Of a DNA stretch of 6,035 bases, positions 1-6,035 are shown piece by piece. Source of the DNA: Hyphomonadaceae bacterium (lineage in GTDB: Bacteria; Pseudomonadota; Alphaproteobacteria; Caulobacterales; Aquidulcibacteraceae); assembly GCA_016791325.1 (NCBI GenBank), contig JAEUMU010000074.1, forward strand, positions 1 to 6,035, in the 5' to 3' direction. Position numbers and translations under genes: made by a program. Below the pieces are notes generated by a model that did no database searches, had not been told where the DNA came from, and saw only the letters and a program-made list of their open reading frames with translations. Numbering within the stretch: position 1 is the stretch's first letter; every line of letters begins with the position of its first letter.

Positions 1-911
1 GCATCGCGCTCCATGTGCTCGGCGCGCCGGCGCGCCAGCGCCTCCAGATCCCGTTGCAGCCGTGCATCCAGCGAAGAATGCACCACGCCCTCGCCGCGAT
101 GCGCGGCGACCAACGCTTGCGCCGCGTGCGGCGCCGAATAGGGAAACGGCGCGCGCGCGGGGATGGCGCTCTGGCGGCCTTCAGCGGCGCGGCGCCGGTC
201 AATCGCGCCGATGCGCACGAACATTTCCAGCACACGATCGCGCGCCGCGCGCGCCGCCTGCGGGCGCCGATCCGGCCGGCGCGCCTCCGGCGCCTGCGGC
301 AGCGCGATGAGCAGCGCCATTTCCGCATCGTCGAGCCATTGCGGATCACGTTGGAAATAAGCGCGCGAGGCCGCGCGCACGCCTTCGAGATTGCCGCCAT
401 AGGGCGCCAGCGTGAGGTAGGCGGCAAGGATTTCACGCTTGGAGAGCCGCCGCTCGATCTGCATGGCGCGGATGATCTCAATCAGCTTGGAGCCGATGTT
501 GCGCGGCCTCGGCTCCAGCAGGCGCGCCAGCTGCATGGTGATGGTGGAGCCGCCCTGCGTGACGCGGCCGCTGCGAGCGTAAGCGATGCTGGCGCGCGCC
601 AGCGCGATCGGATCAAAGCCCGGGTGCCACCAGAAGCGCGCATCCTCGATCGCGATCAGGCGGCGCTGAAACTCCGGATCGATCTCATCCAGGCGTGCTT
701 CCAGCCGCCATGTGCCCTGGCGGGTCGTGAACGCCATCAGCCACTCGCCGTGGCGATCGAGCACCACCGGCGAGACCTCACGCACGCGCTGCAAAGGCGG
801 CGCGAAAGCCTGATCGAGCGCGAACAGCGTGAGCATGCACGCGAGCAGCGCCGCCGCCCACGGCCGCTGCTTTTCCGTCAGCGGCAGCGCAACGCGCGGC
901 CCGCGGCGCAT
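1..911 (-). CDS. pbpC: Penicillin-binding protein 1C, N-terminal part (runs off the left edge)
   Basis: Bifunctional peptidoglycan synthase of the inner membrane: the GT51 domain polymerises lipid II into glycan strands and the C-terminal domain is a transpeptidase. I translated 303 complete codons from the ATG at 911 to the window edge. A basic N-terminus is followed by a membrane anchor at about residues 18-38. GT51 motifs follow in order: [13 protein letters not shown] (89-101, Glu89 the expected catalytic acid), [19 protein letters not shown] (119-137), [19 protein letters not shown] (144-162, Glu145 and Glu153), and [20 protein letters not shown] (163-182). Then come [19 protein letters not shown] (203-221), the linker [11 protein letters not shown] (254-264), and [15 protein letters not shown] (279-293), where the transpeptidase domain begins. 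ARLLEPRPR and [14 protein letters not shown] are typical of PBP1C rather than PBP1A or PBP1B. The catalytic SxxK, and any C-terminal BiPBP domain, lie outside the window. Shine-Dalgarno GGAGG sits 8 nt upstream, and the gene starts four bases after the A2M stop, as in a coupled operon. Confidence 0.95.
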   Translation of the reverse strand, partial: MRRGPRVALPLTEKQRPWAAALLACMLTLFALDQAFAPPLQRVREVSPVVLDRHGEWLMAFTTRQGTWRLEARLDEIDPEFQRRLIAIEDARFWWHPGFDPIALARASIAYARSGRVTQGGSTITMQLARLLEPRPRNIGSKLIEIIRAMQIERRLSKREILAAYLTLAPYGGNLEGVRAASRAYFQRDPQWLDDAEMALLIALPQAPEARRPDRRPQAARAARDRVLEMFVRIGAIDRRRAAEGRQSAIPARAPFPYSAPHAAQALVAAHRGEGVVHSSLDARLQRDLEALARRRAEHMERD

Positions 912-921
912 GGGCTTATCC
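908..921 (+). repeat. 14-bp inverted repeat, left arm
   Basis: GCATGGGCTTATCC on the plus strand. Its exact reverse complement occurs at 5978-5991. The arm covers the A2M stop codon, part of the pbpC ribosome-binding site and the pbpC ATG. The identity ends abruptly on both sides. It may be coincidence. Confidence 0.35.
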
Positions 922-3900
922 TCCGCGCGGCGCGATGCGAATCTCGCCGGTGCTCGTGCGCGCCATCACGCCGGGGCGGTACATATCCTCCACCTGCGCA
1001 GCCGGCAGCGTGTAACGCCCTGGCGAAACCGCGCGCGCCACATAGGCGTAGCGGAATTGCCCGCGCAGGCTGGCCGAGGCCACGAAGCGATCATCCCGCG
1101 CTTCGGCGACTTGCGTGGCGGTGATTTCACCGATCCAGGCAAACGGGCCGGCGCGGCGGGTTCCGTCCCAATTGGCGGATTGCAGGCCGTCCTCCGGACG
1201 CAGCACGCTTTCGATCTCAAGGCCCGCTGGCAAGAGATCAACCAGCACGGTTGGATAGGTGCGCGCGCCTTCTGGCTGGCCTGAGATGACGATGACCACG
1301 CGATCGCCCTGCCGGATGCTGGAGAGATCGGCGACCGTGCCATCCATGCGGAACACGCGCTTATCAATCGTGTAGCCCGCTTGCATCGCCGCCGGCGCCA
1401 CAAGCGGCGCGCCCGAACGCTGCAGGGTGCGCCATACCGCGCCACGCGCTTCGTTGCGGAAGGCCAGGCCCGCCGCCAAGCGCTGTGCGTCGACGATGAT
1501 GCGCCGCTCCGCCATACGCTGGCCGTTTAGCGAAACGCTGACAGGCCCCGCGCGCTCCAGCAGCGTGTTCGCCGCCATCAGCAATTGGGCCTGCTCCTGC
1601 GTCATCAGCTGGCCAGCGTCTGGCGCGTCACGCTCAAGCCGCTGGCGCAAACGATCGACCAGCTCAGTCTCGCCAGCCTCCGCAGCCAAGGCGAGCACGC
1701 CGGCAAGATCGCGCAACGGCGATTGATACCAATCGCCGGTATTACGATAGCCCAGCGCGCGTTCGGCCATGCGGAACGCGTTGCGCGAGCGGGCGCGATC
1801 GCCCAGATGCGCCAGCGCCGCGCCAATCTGCGCCCGCGCCAGCGGCGAAGGCTCGTTGTTCAGGCGCGAGTCATGGAAATAGCGCACCTGGCCGATATCG
1901 GCCTCCCCGGCCCGCGCCAGCACGTAAAGCGCGTACGCCGCAGAGCGCGAGCGCAGCAGCTCATTTGAATCGTTCGAGCCGGGCCAGCGATACACCTCGA
2001 ACTGATAGCTAACCGAACCGAAATCGTTGAGCCGCGCCACGCGCCGCAGCGCGGCGTAGGCTTGGGTCATGGCTTGGCGAGGCACAGCATAGTTCTGCTG
2101 CTGCGCGCGCCACAGGAAATCGACCGCATATGCGCCCAGCCAAGGCGTGGCGCTGGTATCGCCCGCACGCCAAAGCCCCAGCGCGCCATCAGGCGATTGG
2201 CGATCGAGGATTTGCGTCACCGCTTCCTGCACGCGGCGGCGGATACGCGGATCGGCCTGCCGGTTCGCCTCCGACGCCAACGTATTGTAGTACAAAAGCG
2301 GCATGGCGACGGAAACGAGCTGCTCCGTGCAGCCATACGGATAGCGATAAAGCTCATCCAGCAAGGGCGCGGGATCAATGCCCGCGAGGTTAGAGAATGA
2401 GATCAGCGCCTGGGCGCCGGGCTGGAAGCTGGCCAGCGCATCCGTGGCCGCGCGCCATGTCTGCCCTGCGGCCAGCGGCGCGGTTTCCGTCAGCGTGATC
2501 GGCAGGAACGGCGCGCGCGACTGGATGTCATAGCTGCGCTCGATCGGCGCGAAACCTTGCGGCCCCTCAAGGCGCAGCGAAATCGTTCCCACGCCCAACG
2601 GCCCGCCCGTGATCGGGATCAACGCAGTTTGGCGCTGGCCGCGATTGAGCGTGAAGCGCCGCGGCTGGGCGGCGATCTGCGCCGTCGCCGAGCCGGACAC
2701 CGTCACCGTATAGGCGCCCTGCGGACCTTCCACATTGTCGATGTTCAGCGTGCCCTGCGCATCATCGCCAGGCGCAAGGAAGCGCGGCAGGATGAGTTCC
2801 GCCACCACCGGATCGCGGACGATCACCTCCTCCGCATCCTGGCCCAGCGCGGTTTCACTCCACGCCACCGCCATCAAGCGCAGCGTGCCGTTGAAGTCGG
2901 GGATGTCGAGGGCGATGGTGGCGCGCCCGCCGCGCACCTCCACGATATCCGACACCAGCGCCACCGTGCGCGTCGGCACCACGGTCAGGCCCTCGCCGCC
3001 GATGCTGTCGCCGCCCTGGCGCGCCACGGCGGGCGCACCGAGGTTCGGATTCAGCAAACGCCCGTAATCATCGCGTAGATCCACGCCAAGCGCGCGCCGG
3101 CCGAAGAAATAGTCCACCGGATTGGGGCTCTGATAGCGCGTGAGATTGAGGATGCCCTGGTCCACCATGGCGATAGCAACGCGCACGCGCTCCCCGGCGG
3201 GGGCGCCGCGCACCTGCACCGGCACTTCGATGCGCGTGTTGGGCCGCACATTCTGCAAGCCTTCCCCCGCGCTTACTTGCAGCGTGCGCCCGCCCATATC
3301 GACGGGCACGTAAGCGACGCCCACAGCACGGCGCGGCACCGGCAAATTCACCGGGTCGCGCGGCGTCATCACGGTGACCAGCACGTAAGCGCCGGAGCCC
3401 CAATCGGCGGAAACCGGCAAGTCGATGGTGGCGCCGTCCGGCGTAACGCGCACGGTGCGCATCTCCAGCACGCGATCGGTGGCCACCACAATTTGCGCTT
3501 CCCCGGCATAGGGCGGGCGGATCTGTACGCGAGCCCGCGCGCCCGGACGCACCGGATCGCTGGGCGCAATCACCGAAACCATGTCCGGCGTTTGATCGTC
3601 TTCGGCGGGGCCGCCCCAACCGACGCCAAAACGCTGCGACGTCTCCGCACCGGTGCGCGGGTCGCGCACAATCAGGCGATAAGAACCATTGCGCAGCCCA
3701 TCCTGGGCGATGCGCAAAGGCTGCGCCGCGGCGACATCGACCGTGGCGCCGTCGACGGGGATGTCGCGCCCGGTGCGCCGCCAACGCCACTGGCCGTTAT
3801 CGAGGTACCAATCGTAGCTCCAATCCTCGCGCACGATTTGCCATTGCAGGCCGCGCGCGGCGGTGCGGTCTCCACGCGCGTCAAGCGCGATGACGTCATA

Positions 3901-5955
3901 CGCCACGCGTTCGCCCGCACCGGCGCGACGGTTTTCGAACTGCGGGCGCAGGCCGATATAGAGATCACGCAGGCGCACAGGCACGGCAAAGCTCTCGCGC
4001 ACCATACGCCCGCCGGGGTCGGCCACCGAAGCGATCAAGCGCGCACGCAGCGGCAGCGTGGTGTCGGGCTCTTCCGGCAGGCGCAGCGCGAGTTGCGCGC
4101 GCCCGGCGCCGTCCGTCACTGTGCTGTCGAGCGTGAACATACGCTCGTCAAAGCTCTCGTCGGCGCGTCCGAAGGCGTAGCCGTCAAACTGCGGGAACGG
4201 ATTAGGGTCGACAGTGAGGCGCCCTTCGGCCTCCACCGCCAGGCCCGCACCAGGCGCGCCATAGAGGAAATCGGCTTGCACGCTGATCGGGCGCGACTGA
4301 CCGGCGCGCAACACAGCTTCACTGGCGTCGATGCGCACGCGCAAGCGCTGCGGCACGAAATCTTCAACCGACCAGCTTACCTCCCCGGCTGCGGCGTCCT
4401 GGCCGTCAACCGTGAGCACGGCGCGCCAGAGCCCGCGCGGGGCGCTGCGGTCTATGTCGATGTTCTTGGCTATGGCGCCGGCGTCCGCCGCCGCATCCAG
4501 GCGAATGCGGCGCGCCTCCGTGCCGTTGGGGCGATAGACGACCAGCGTGGATTGCCGCCCGGAAACAGAGCGCCCGACCTGATCGCGGATAAGCCCGATC
4601 AAGCGCACGCGCTCGCCGGGGCGATAGATGCCGCGCTCCGTGTAGAGGAAAGCGTCGACGTCGCCGGGCGTGCGCCGCCCATCAACGCCGCGGTCGGAAA
4701 GGTCGAGTCCGGGCCGGCGCAAATCTAGGGCGGTGAAATCGCCCTCGGCGCCATAAGCCATGACATACCGCGCCCGCGCGGGGCCATCGCCGTTCAGCAA
4801 AGCTTCGCTGAAGCGCGCGCGCCCTTGCGCATCCGTGCGCACGCGCGCGAGCTCATCGTTGTTTTCAGCAATCAGCGTGAGCGTGACGTTGCCCAGCGGC
4901 CGCGCTGTGCGGAGCGAGCGCGCCACCACATCGAGCCCGGTGGCGCCGGTAAAGCTCTGCAGCGCCATATCCGTGTACATGATCCAGCGATAGGCCGAAG
5001 CGGCGCTGTCTGAATCGCTTTCCCCGCGTTGGCCAGCCCCGGGCGTGACATCGCGCACCTTCACCACGTAAGCGCCGGGCCGCAGCTCGCGCAGAGCAGC
5101 GCCCAGCGCGAACACCGTCGTCACCGCACTGTTGCGGCGGTCGCCGACATTGATGTCGATTTGGCCGCGATAAACGCTGACGCCCACATCTTCGGCGGCG
5201 CTGTTGAAACTCCAATAGCCCCAGCCGCCCTCTTCGTTCACCTCGCCCACATCGATGGTTTGCTGCGACAGGATGCGATCGGGCACCCGCAGCACCTCGA
5301 TTTCGATGCGCGAGACATTCACCGTTTCGATGGCCACGCCATCGGCTTCCGAACGCGGCAGGATCACGCCCCCGCCGGCAAACCCGACATAAGCCGGGCG
5401 ATCGCCGAACGTCAGGGTGAAACTTTCGTCGGCCTCGGTGCGCTGGCCATCAGCCGAGGGCAGGCCCTGGCGGATCGTGAGTTGGCGATCGGGCTCGAAC
5501 GGCAAGCCGCCAAGGCAGAGCAGATTGCCGGAAACATCAGTCTGAAACGGCGCGGCGGGATCAAGCGAGAGATAGTCGGCGTAATTGACGCTCGCTTCGG
5601 TGGAGAGCGGGCGGGTGAACTCCAGGCAGGCGCGCGGCTCGGCGCGATCCATCTCGGTGCGCAGGCGCACGAACGCCATGCCGTCGGCCAGCGCGACGCC
5701 GGCGCGCGGCGCGCTGGCCGAGCGTGCGCGCTCAGCGGCGCCAATGCTGCCGAGTTGCGCGAAATCCAGGGCCGGGGCGCCGACGGAAACACGGCCCAAC
5801 ACCGCGCCGCCCCAGAGCCCAACCATCAGCGCGATCGCGCCGGACAACACCGCCGAGCGGTTCGCCTCCACGAACGTGCGCACCTGTCCAAGCGCCGGCA
5901 CATTCAGCTTGCGCGGATCGAGCCGCTCCAGAAGCGATTTCAGATTGAAGGCCAT
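916..5955 (-). CDS. yfhM: Bacterial alpha-2-macroglobulin, thioester type (YfhM-like protease trap)
   Basis: Probable periplasmic, membrane-tethered broad-spectrum protease inhibitor. In this family a protease cuts a bait region, the protein collapses around it, and an internal Cys-Gln thioester bonds to it. Numbering is from the preferred ATG at 5955 (1679 aa; E. coli YfhM is about 1650). Seen: a hydrophobic signal anchor at residues 34-56; an N-terminal macroglobulin region with Cys110 and Cys147; the signature [11 protein letters not shown] at 438-448; [10 protein letters not shown] at 528-537; a Trp-rich segment near 712-725; [11 protein letters not shown] at 931-941 followed by [11 protein letters not shown]; a Gly-rich loop at about 967-995 (candidate bait region); [15 protein letters not shown] at 1020-1034; the thioester motif CTEQ at 1209-1212 within an alpha-helical thioester domain (about 1160-1470); and a C-terminal macroglobulin domain ending near VEDMYRP (1655-1661). 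The ATG at 5955 is chosen because GGGAG lies 9 nt upstream. An in-frame ATG at 6024 would add 23 residues but its visible upstream sequence has no Shine-Dalgarno. The gene symbol is by analogy to E. coli; the family call is very secure, the start less so. Confidence 0.93.
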   Translation of the reverse strand: MAFNLKSLLERLDPRKLNVPALGQVRTFVEANRSAVLSGAIALMVGLWGGAVLGRVSVGAPALDFAQLGSIGAAERARSASAPRAGVALADGMAFVRLRTEMDRAEPRACLEFTRPLSTEASVNYADYLSLDPAAPFQTDVSGNLLCLGGLPFEPDRQLTIRQGLPSADGQRTEADESFTLTFGDRPAYVGFAGGGVILPRSEADGVAIETVNVSRIEIEVLRVPDRILSQQTIDVGEVNEEGGWGYWSFNSAAEDVGVSVYRGQIDINVGDRRNSAVTTVFALGAALRELRPGAYVVKVRDVTPGAGQRGESDSDSAASAYRWIMYTDMALQSFTGATGLDVVARSLRTARPLGNVTLTLIAENNDELARVRTDAQGRARFSEALLNGDGPARARYVMAYGAEGDFTALDLRRPGLDLSDRGVDGRRTPGDVDAFLYTERGIYRPGERVRLIGLIRDQVGRSVSGRQSTLVVYRPNGTEARRIRLDAAADAGAIAKNIDIDRSAPRGLWRAVLTVDGQDAAAGEVSWSVEDFVPQRLRVRIDASEAVLRAGQSRPISVQADFLYGAPGAGLAVEAEGRLTVDPNPFPQFDGYAFGRADESFDERMFTLDSTVTDGAGRAQLALRLPEEPDTTLPLRARLIASVADPGGRMVRESFAVPVRLRDLYIGLRPQFENRRAGAGERVAYDVIALDARGDRTAARGLQWQIVREDWSYDWYLDNGQWRWRRTGRDIPVDGATVDVAAAQPLRIAQDGLRNGSYRLIVRDPRTGAETSQRFGVGWGGPAEDDQTPDMVSVIAPSDPVRPGARARVQIRPPYAGEAQIVVATDRVLEMRTVRVTPDGATIDLPVSADWGSGAYVLVTVMTPRDPVNLPVPRRAVGVAYVPVDMGGRTLQVSAGEGLQNVRPNTRIEVPVQVRGAPAGERVRVAIAMVDQGILNLTRYQSPNPVDYFFGRRALGVDLRDDYGRLLNPNLGAPAVARQGGDSIGGEGLTVVPTRTVALVSDIVEVRGGRATIALDIPDFNGTLRLMAVAWSETALGQDAEEVIVRDPVVAELILPRFLAPGDDAQGTLNIDNVEGPQGAYTVTVSGSATAQIAAQPRRFTLNRGQRQTALIPITGGPLGVGTISLRLEGPQGFAPIERSYDIQSRAPFLPITLTETAPLAAGQTWRAATDALASFQPGAQALISFSNLAGIDPAPLLDELYRYPYGCTEQLVSVAMPLLYYNTLASEANRQADPRIRRRVQEAVTQILDRQSPDGALGLWRAGDTSATPWLGAYAVDFLWRAQQQNYAVPRQAMTQAYAALRRVARLNDFGSVSYQFEVYRWPGSNDSNELLRSRSAAYALYVLARAGEADIGQVRYFHDSRLNNEPSPLARAQIGAALAHLGDRARSRNAFRMAERALGYRNTGDWYQSPLRDLAGVLALAAEAGETELVDRLRQRLERDAPDAGQLMTQEQAQLLMAANTLLERAGPVSVSLNGQRMAERRIIVDAQRLAAGLAFRNEARGAVWRTLQRSGAPLVAPAAMQAGYTIDKRVFRMDGTVADLSSIRQGDRVVIVISGQPEGARTYPTVLVDLLPAGLEIESVLRPEDGLQSANWDGTRRAGPFAWIGEITATQVAEARDDRFVASASLRGQFRYAYVARAVSPGRYTLPAAQVEDMYRPGVMARTSTGEIRIAPRGG
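920..924 (-). promoter_or_regulatory. pbpC ribosome-binding site inside the A2M 3' end
   Basis: GGAGG on the minus strand lies 8 bases upstream of the pbpC ATG at 911. The same bases are the two terminal Gly codons (GGA GGA) of A2M, immediately before its TAA at 918-916. Ribosomes finishing A2M therefore stop on top of the pbpC initiation site, which implies translational coupling. The sequence is seen directly; coupling is inferred. Confidence 0.85.
2320..2331 (-). other. Thioester motif CTEQ of A2M
   Basis: The codons TGC ACG GAG CAG encode Cys1209-Thr-Glu-Gln1212 in the context [10 protein letters not shown]. In this family the Cys thiol and Gln side chain form a beta-cysteinyl-gamma-glutamyl thioester that reacts with a trapped protease. 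Its presence places the protein with thioester-bearing YfhM-type bacterial A2Ms rather than YfaS-type ones that lack it. The preceding Tyr1205 is at the position of a tyrosine described as shielding the thioester in the Salmonella structure; that correspondence is from memory of the motif spacing. Confidence 0.92.
2973..3057 (-). other. Candidate bait-region loop of A2M
   Basis: Residues about 967-995, between the conserved YGRL and [10 protein letters not shown] blocks, are rich in Gly, Ala, Pro and Asn ([20 protein letters not shown], then [10 protein letters not shown]) with scattered Arg. Such a flexible, poorly conserved stretch at the bait-region position is where attacking proteases are expected to cut. 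The boundaries are approximate and the assignment rests on position relative to conserved blocks, not on alignment. Confidence 0.5.
5788..5856 (-). other. Signal-anchor / transmembrane segment of A2M
   Basis: Residues 34-56 from the preferred start form an uninterrupted uncharged stretch (around [19 protein letters not shown]). It is preceded by a Lys/Arg-containing N-terminal region of about 33 residues with RKLNVP and an Arg just before the hydrophobic core. This predicts an inner-membrane type II anchor with the macroglobulin domains in the periplasm. There is no lipobox in this segment, unlike E. coli YfhM, which is a lipoprotein. An uncleaved anchor is the simplest reading; a signal peptidase I site further along cannot be excluded by eye. 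Confidence 0.75.
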
Positions 5956-5964
5956 GGCGCGCGT

Positions 5965-5969
5965 CTCCC
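5965..5969 (-). promoter_or_regulatory. Ribosome-binding site deciding the A2M start
   Basis: On the minus strand GGGAG is followed by nine bases and then the ATG at 5955. This is a good Shine-Dalgarno match at normal spacing. The competing in-frame ATG at 6024 is preceded in the 11 visible bases by GCCAATATGTA, with no purine-rich element. This favours the shorter protein with its hydrophobic anchor about 34 residues from the N-terminus. Confidence 0.7.
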
Positions 5970-5977
5970 GTCCGCCC

Positions 5978-5991
5978 GGATAAGCCCATGC
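5978..5991 (-). repeat. 14-bp inverted repeat, right arm
   Basis: GGATAAGCCCATGC on the plus strand is the exact reverse complement of 908-921. It lies 23-36 bases upstream of the preferred A2M ATG. Together the arms bracket the A2M gene almost exactly. No target-site duplication or transposase accompanies them. Confidence 0.35.
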
Positions 5992-6035
5992 TTGCCCGAG
6001 GCTCGCGCACCCCGCAAGTGACATTACATATTGGC

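Larger units (their letters stand above)
5956..6035. other. Leader upstream of A2M
   Basis: Eighty bases between the preferred A2M ATG and the window edge. On the minus strand the A2M frame stays open through the whole stretch to the edge and contains an ATG at 6024 (MSLAGCASLG...). I see the ribosome-binding site at 5965-5969, one arm of a 14-bp inverted repeat, and no convincing -35/-10 pair or terminator. The promoter is probably outside the window. Confidence 0.5.

Noticed and set aside
912..915. Terminator between A2M and pbpC
   Set aside because: The intergenic gap is four bases, with no hairpin followed by a T run.
15..1124. 369-codon plus-strand open frame
   Set aside because: It lies antisense to pbpC and the end of A2M, is rich in Arg, Ala, His and Gln as expected from the complement of GC-rich codons, and shows no recognisable domain. 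The minus-strand reading gives unmistakable PBP1C motifs.
1793..1806. Palindrome GGGCGCGATCGCCC and similar GCGATCGC words as operators or hairpins
   Set aside because: The word lies inside the A2M coding sequence, similar CGATCG words recur throughout the window, and they are expected in CG-rich coding DNA.
3277..4728. 483-codon plus-strand open frame
   Set aside because: Entirely antisense within the A2M gene, with low-complexity Arg/Ala/His composition and no family signature. It is a by-product of GC-rich codon use.
5029..6021. 330-codon plus-strand open frame
   Set aside because: Antisense to the A2M N-terminal region, with no recognisable motif. Long antisense frames are common in high-GC genes.
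5956..6024. ATG at 6024 as the A2M start
   Set aside because: No Shine-Dalgarno is visible upstream, and the added 23 residues (MSLAGCASLG...) do not resemble a signal peptide. The ATG at 5955 has GGGAG at good spacing. Kept as an alternative because the frame is open to the window edge.
5956..6035. Promoter for the operon (TATGTAAT or TTATCC as -10)
   Set aside because: No -35 partner at 16-18 bp spacing could be found for either candidate, and too little upstream sequence is available.

Overview
This window reads as a piece of a high-GC (estimated by eye, not counted) Gram-negative chromosome. It contains two genes, both on the minus strand, in an arrangement known from many Proteobacteria. 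A thioester-containing bacterial alpha-2-macroglobulin (A2M; the E. coli counterpart is yfhM) is followed directly by pbpC, which encodes penicillin-binding protein 1C. The GC-rich, CG-rich composition, and a membrane anchor on the A2M instead of a clean lipoprotein signal, would fit an alphaproteobacterium. That assignment is an impression and not a demonstrated placement.

Layout, read in the direction of transcription (right to left). Positions 6035-5956 are a short leader of unknown content, with a ribosome-binding site at 5965-5969. Positions 5955-916 are the complete A2M gene: 1679 codons from the preferred ATG, or 1702 from an upstream in-frame ATG at 6024. Positions 911-1 are the first 303 codons of pbpC. 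They carry the membrane anchor, the whole glycosyltransferase-51 domain and the beginning of the transpeptidase domain. The gene runs off the left edge before its catalytic serine. Only four bases separate the A2M stop from the pbpC ATG, and the pbpC Shine-Dalgarno sequence is formed by the last two glycine codons of A2M. The two proteins are therefore almost certainly co-transcribed and probably translationally coupled.

How they work together: from family knowledge, PBP1C is a bifunctional peptidoglycan synthase. The A2M is thought to be a periplasmic, membrane-tethered protease trap that covalently captures proteases through its Cys-Gln thioester (CTEQ here) after its bait region is cut. 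The pairing is usually interpreted as protecting and repairing the envelope after breach by host or competitor proteases.

I saw no RNA genes, mobile elements, CRISPR arrays or convincing terminators. The long plus-strand open frames are antisense shadows of these two genes. I found no clear previously undescribed system. The points most worth a second look are the choice of A2M start (membrane anchor versus a lipobox-like LAGC), the overlapping stop and ribosome-binding-site architecture, the three-cysteine economy of the A2M, its candidate bait loop, and a 14-bp inverted repeat bracketing the A2M gene.
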